Of a stretch of DNA of 64,000 nucleotides, positions 60,546 to 64,000 are shown piece by piece (within the stretch, counting starts at the first letter, position 1; every line of letters begins with the position of its first letter). The DNA comes from Marsupella aquatica. Taxonomy: Eukaryota > Marchantiophyta. Below the pieces are notes generated by a model. The model worked only from the letters and a program-made list of their open reading frames with translations, was not told where the DNA came from and searched no databases. A program made the translations under genes and the position numbers. The stretch spans positions 26,102,001 through 26,166,000 of the forward strand of contig OZ316892.1 in the NCBI GenBank assembly GCA_973895155.1. Direction: 5' to 3'.

Positions 60546-62611
60546 TTTTGCGCCTTGGCGAATCTGACAGGGGCAAACCTGTTGAGCGATGATTCGTTCT
60601 TCACGAGCTAATTTCTCGATAAGTTGAATGTTGAGGGTTAGGGACAATCTTGGGCATTTCCAGGACTGTGTCCGAAACAGACATCCCCGCGATCTCAGTC
60701 TTTACTGTACTACACAGTCCAGTAGCATTTGACCAGCTTGGCCCGGCTTCAATTCGTCCCTTACGTTGCTGATTGGAGGATTCGCGTCAGGCTCGAGCTT
60801 TAAGGACACGTTTTGAGGTACCGTCAGAGGCCCGAGTCCTCGTTGCCAACTTATTAGGAAGCATTATTAACTATAAACTGAGCTCCTTTCACTTTGATGG
60901 ATAGTCGCGCTTGACCCTCTCATTTCTGTAGCACTCATCATTGAGTGAAGAAAAACTTGAAGAGCCTCCTGATCTCCCGGACTTTCATCAGAAAATACAC
61001 CACTCAGGAACAAACTGCCGAACGACATCCAAGTGAGAGCACGGATCTCAATCATTCGCCGCTTTCTGAGATGACTTGTCCAAGGCTCAGCGGGTTTGCG
61101 CTCAAGCGAGAGATCTTGCACATTCCACTCGCTATTGCAACTCTATTTCTTCGTAGGGAGACTTGTCATTAGTGGGGGATTCTTAAGCAGTTCCCTGGTG
61201 TGGAGCACATTGCGTGAGGTTTTGGTCAGCTGAGGATGCAGGGCAAACGACCGGCTCGGTGAATCATCGCACTCACTGCCACTTCTTCAGTTGTGGTATT
61301 AGGCTGCGTTTTGTGCGTAACAGAGATTGCTTGTTGGGTTGCATTTATGGTCCGGGGACCCTTCATGCCGATCATCAGAGGACTGACTTGGTCGATGATC
61401 TCATTGCCAGTGGCTGTTGTGGGGTTGGGGTCGAGTCTCTGAACCACAGGGGATTGCTTGTTGCATCCATGGTCGTGCCAGATCGGAATTTCCGTCCTGA
61501 ACTGAAATCCAAGGCGATTAAGCGGATGATTGCCTGTTGGGAATGTAATTTCACGCGTCCCGTTGTGTAGAGGGACAATCGGTTCCCTCATTTTCCAGGT
61601 TTCTGGCGCTAATCGTTGCAGGGCCTTGATGGAACTACTTCATAGTCCGGTCTTAACAAAGTACTGTAGATGATCTGTGGTGGATATGGAGGCACTTTGG
61701 CTCGGTGACAGGATGGTCTTTGATTTTTACCCGTGAGGCATGGTAGGTCTGGGATGAAGGAGGTAGTCTGGGGACCAGCTGGTCAGATCTCCAAGCGTTT
61801 TCCTGGATTTGGTGTTGAAGGACGGCGCGTCAAGCGGAAGGTGTCCAGAGGTCAGCAGACAAATGCAATCACAGGGCTGAATATCTTTTGAGGACGGTTT
61901 GCTAGCAAAGGAGAGCTGTGGACTGGTGATATCTGGCGTTTCATCTCTCTAGGTGAGTTCGGGGACGCTTCTCTTGCGGTAGACTGCTAACCATGCGCAC
62001 TGCATTATGGATTTCTTGCAAGCTGGGTCGTTGGTCTGCATCTAGCGCCAATGATGGAATCGGCGTCTGCTTTCTATTTCTCCCTTCTAAGAAAGTACGC
62101 GCTATCAACTTGATGTACTCGGTCTGCTGTAAATGACGAGATCCGCTCCCAGACTCATTTCCATGTGTCTACCTGGTTCAATGAGTCGCGTGGGCTCACT
62201 CAGAGTTCCATTACATCCTTGTCTCAGCTGTGTGTTCCCCTTACTGAGCTGCCATTTCACTGAACCTGTTTGCTCCACATTTTGGAAAACCTCTGCCTTC
62301 ACACAGAGGATTCCAAGGGATTCCGAGGGATTCCGATTCAATTTTCTTCGCTCGCGTTGGTTCCGATGCATTACACCCTGCTTCTTGTCACGGACTTCTT
62401 GGGTGTCAGAACCGCCAGTCCCTATTATGTTCAATTCGTCTTTCATCTCTTCTCCTCCCTTGGAAGATGTATTGGGGCCTTTCTCTGCCGAAGGTCATGA
62501 TGATCTTCGGCTTGCGCTTTTGAAATTAGTTGCACAACTGATTTGTATATCCTTTGCAGAGATCCACCCAATCCGACTGTCTTGAGAAATCAGAAGAAGG
62601 CATTTTTCACA

Positions 62612-64000
62612 ATGGCACACTCGAACGGAGACATCCCAGATGTCTTAGATGGTACAAATGGCAAGGAGCATTCATCGTGGACTGGCTCGGCCCCTTTAGA
62701 TTTGGGCTTGACCAGCCATCAGAAGTATGTGCGACTGGACTCTTCTACAACTGTGAACAAAGGCGGTCGTCCTGGCTTGAATAAATATGTTCTTGGGTGT
62801 GCTCTTTTGGCATCTTTTAACTCCATTTTATTGGGCTATGGTAAGTTACTCAACCCTTTGCAGTATGGAGTTTGAGATAGTCCAATTTTTAATGCGGATT
62901 AATTGCGAACCCGATCACAAGCCCCTTCGCAGTGTGGAGTTTGATTGTCCAATTTCCAATGCAGATTAACTTCTAACCAACCGGCTCCTTTTCTCATGGA
63001 TTGGGTTGAGAAATTCTAGATGAAGGTTTTCATTTGTTTGATGATCGGCAATGCAGATACTGGCGTCATGAGTGGGGCTCTCCTATTCATAAAAGATGAC
63101 CTCGGTATTTCAGAGTTGCAGGAGGAAATCTTGGTAGGATCGCTGTCCATAGTTTCTCTAATAGGGTCAGCTTCTGCTGGGCGAATTGCAGACGCTTTTG
63201 GGCGGAAATGGACAATGATCATAGCACAATTGTTTTTCCTTGTTGGTGCCGTGGTATTGGGGTTAGCCCCAAATTTTTCAGTTCTTTTGGTGGGCCGGTT
63301 TTTGGCGGGTATTGGAGTTGGATTCGGATTGATGGTTGCTCCAGTCTACACAGCCGAGGTTGCTCCAGCAAGCAGTAGAGGCTCGCTGGTGTCCCTTCCT
63401 GAGATATTTATCAACGTAGGCATTCTCTTAGGTTACATATGCAGCTATGCTCTCTCAGGGTTGCCCTTAACTCTGGGTTGGAGATTTATGCTCGGGTTTG
63501 GTGCAGCACCATCGATTTTCCTGATCTTGTCTGTGCTGATAATGCCCGAGTCCCCTCGCTGGCTAGTCATGCAGAAACGGTTTGATGAAGCCGAGATAGT
63601 TCTCATCAGAACCTCTGGTGACAAAGCTGAGGCGGATCTAAGGTTGGCTGAAATCATTGCTGCAGCTGGGCTGACTCCTCCTTCCGAGGAAACCGGAAAG
63701 TCCACCTGGCCTGGGCAAGGTATTGTCGAGGAGGTAAGCCAACCGAATGCAAAGGGAAATGGGCAAGGTGTGTGGTTGGAACTTTTGTGTCCAACTCCTC
63801 CAGTTCGCCGAATGCTCGTCCTTGCACTTGGTATTCAGTTCTTCCAACAATCAACTGGGATTGATGCAATGGTGTACTATAGTCCAGCTGTTCTCAACAA
63901 GTCAGGAATCACAAACAAATCAGCAAGTATTGCAGCAACGGTTGCTATCGGCTTTTGCAAGACCCTGTTCATCTTAGTGGCCACAATTTGGCTGGATCGA
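62612..64000 (+). CDS. Polyol/monosaccharide transporter (MFS sugar porter), 3' partial
   Basis: Exon 1 (62612-62840) and exon 2 (63057 to beyond the window end) join over a 216-bp GT-AG intron, giving 391 residues so far of an expected 500 or more. The split codon G|AT restores LLGYDTGVMSGALLF, the first-helix signature of PLT-type carriers. Sugar-porter hallmarks follow: GRIADAFGRK in the helix 2-3 loop, GRFLAGIGVGFG, PVYTAEVAPASSRG, PEIFINVGILLGY, PESPRWLV after helix 6 and QFFQQSTGIDAMVYYS in helix 7. The best match by these blocks is the plant polyol/cyclitol/monosaccharide H+-symporter group (PLT/PMT) at the plasma membrane. The frame is intact to the end; the C-terminal PETKG region lies outside the window. 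Confidence 0.88.
62853..62972. repeat. Tandem duplication inside the transporter intron
   Basis: cctttgcagtatggagtttg.. at 62855 recurs as cccttcgcagtgtggagttt.. at 62925, each followed by agtccaattt / tgtccaattt and aatgc(g/a)gattaa. The period is about 70 bp. Each copy includes a decoy gcag. Confidence 0.75.

Larger units (their letters stand above)
58421..62611. other. Non-coding stretch upstream of the transporter gene
   Basis: No gene recognised in 4.2 kb. Frames of up to 150 codons (62133-62585) lack family motifs. A 5' leader intron of the transporter gene is possible, with an acceptor at cctttgcag|agatcc (about 62560). Local duplications are listed separately. Confidence 0.4.

Noticed and set aside
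61214-61570. 118-codon plus-strand frame and its 121-codon antisense partner
   Set aside because: Neither shows a recognisable domain; overlapping open frames on both strands suggest chance in GC-balanced DNA.
62133-62585. 150-codon frame just upstream of the transporter
   Set aside because: No motif, and it runs into the probable leader of the transporter; treated as untranslated.

Overview
This is a nuclear segment of a land-plant genome. The support is a chloroplast RIQ-type protein with a transit peptide, a plant-specific beta-1,2-xylosyltransferase, a TOM1/TOM3-type membrane protein, an LRR receptor kinase of the IRK/PXC2 type, a polyol-transporter-like sugar porter, GT-AG introns, and a dense background of TIR transposons and tandem repeats. 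There is no bacterial gene organisation. I did not fix the species; long leaders and introns up to about 2 kb would fit a non-compact plant genome, possibly a spore-bearing lineage, but that is only an impression.

Layout. 1-6.2 kb: repeat-rich non-coding DNA with one intact hAT-type MITE (4256-4730, perfect 8-bp target duplication). 6.2-7.07 kb: a decayed duplicate of the 5' region of the receptor-kinase gene found 14 kb downstream. 7.9-11.6 kb: a three-exon, domesticated PIF/Harbinger-derived protein (ALP-like). 11.8-19.1 kb: four separate tandem arrays and a PIF/Harbinger-like MITE. 19.1-24.8 kb: LRR receptor-like kinase with a long leader and one intron. 25-31 kb: transposon and minisatellite DNA including a long-TIR foldback element. 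31.0-31.8 kb: a tiny two-exon gene for subunit 8 of the cytochrome bc1 complex. 33.6-37.2 kb: tandem duplication, two orphan exon-like pieces and an intronless, broken copy of a DRG-type GTPase gene. 39.0-41.3 kb (minus): beta-1,2-xylosyltransferase, three exons. 42.5-46 kb: MITEs and tandem repeats. 47.5-50.2 kb (minus): TOM1-like seven-span membrane protein in 11 exons. 50.9-55.6 kb: repeats and unannotated DNA. 55.7-58.4 kb: RIQ1/2-like thylakoid protein, two exons. 58.4-62.6 kb: non-coding, partly duplicated. 62.6-64.0 kb: polyol/monosaccharide transporter, cut by the window end.

The genes are not an operon or pathway: they are unrelated housekeeping, membrane and signalling genes separated by transposon-derived DNA. 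The features most worth a second look are the duplicated receptor-kinase leader beside the domesticated transposase, the receptor kinase with unusual HYD and DYS catalytic motifs, the family of TAA-flanked MITEs in the same window as a domesticated PIF-type protein, and the foldback element at 25.9-27.2 kb. Exon joins were derived by hand from GT-AG sites, reading-frame phase and remembered family sequences; no alignment program was run.
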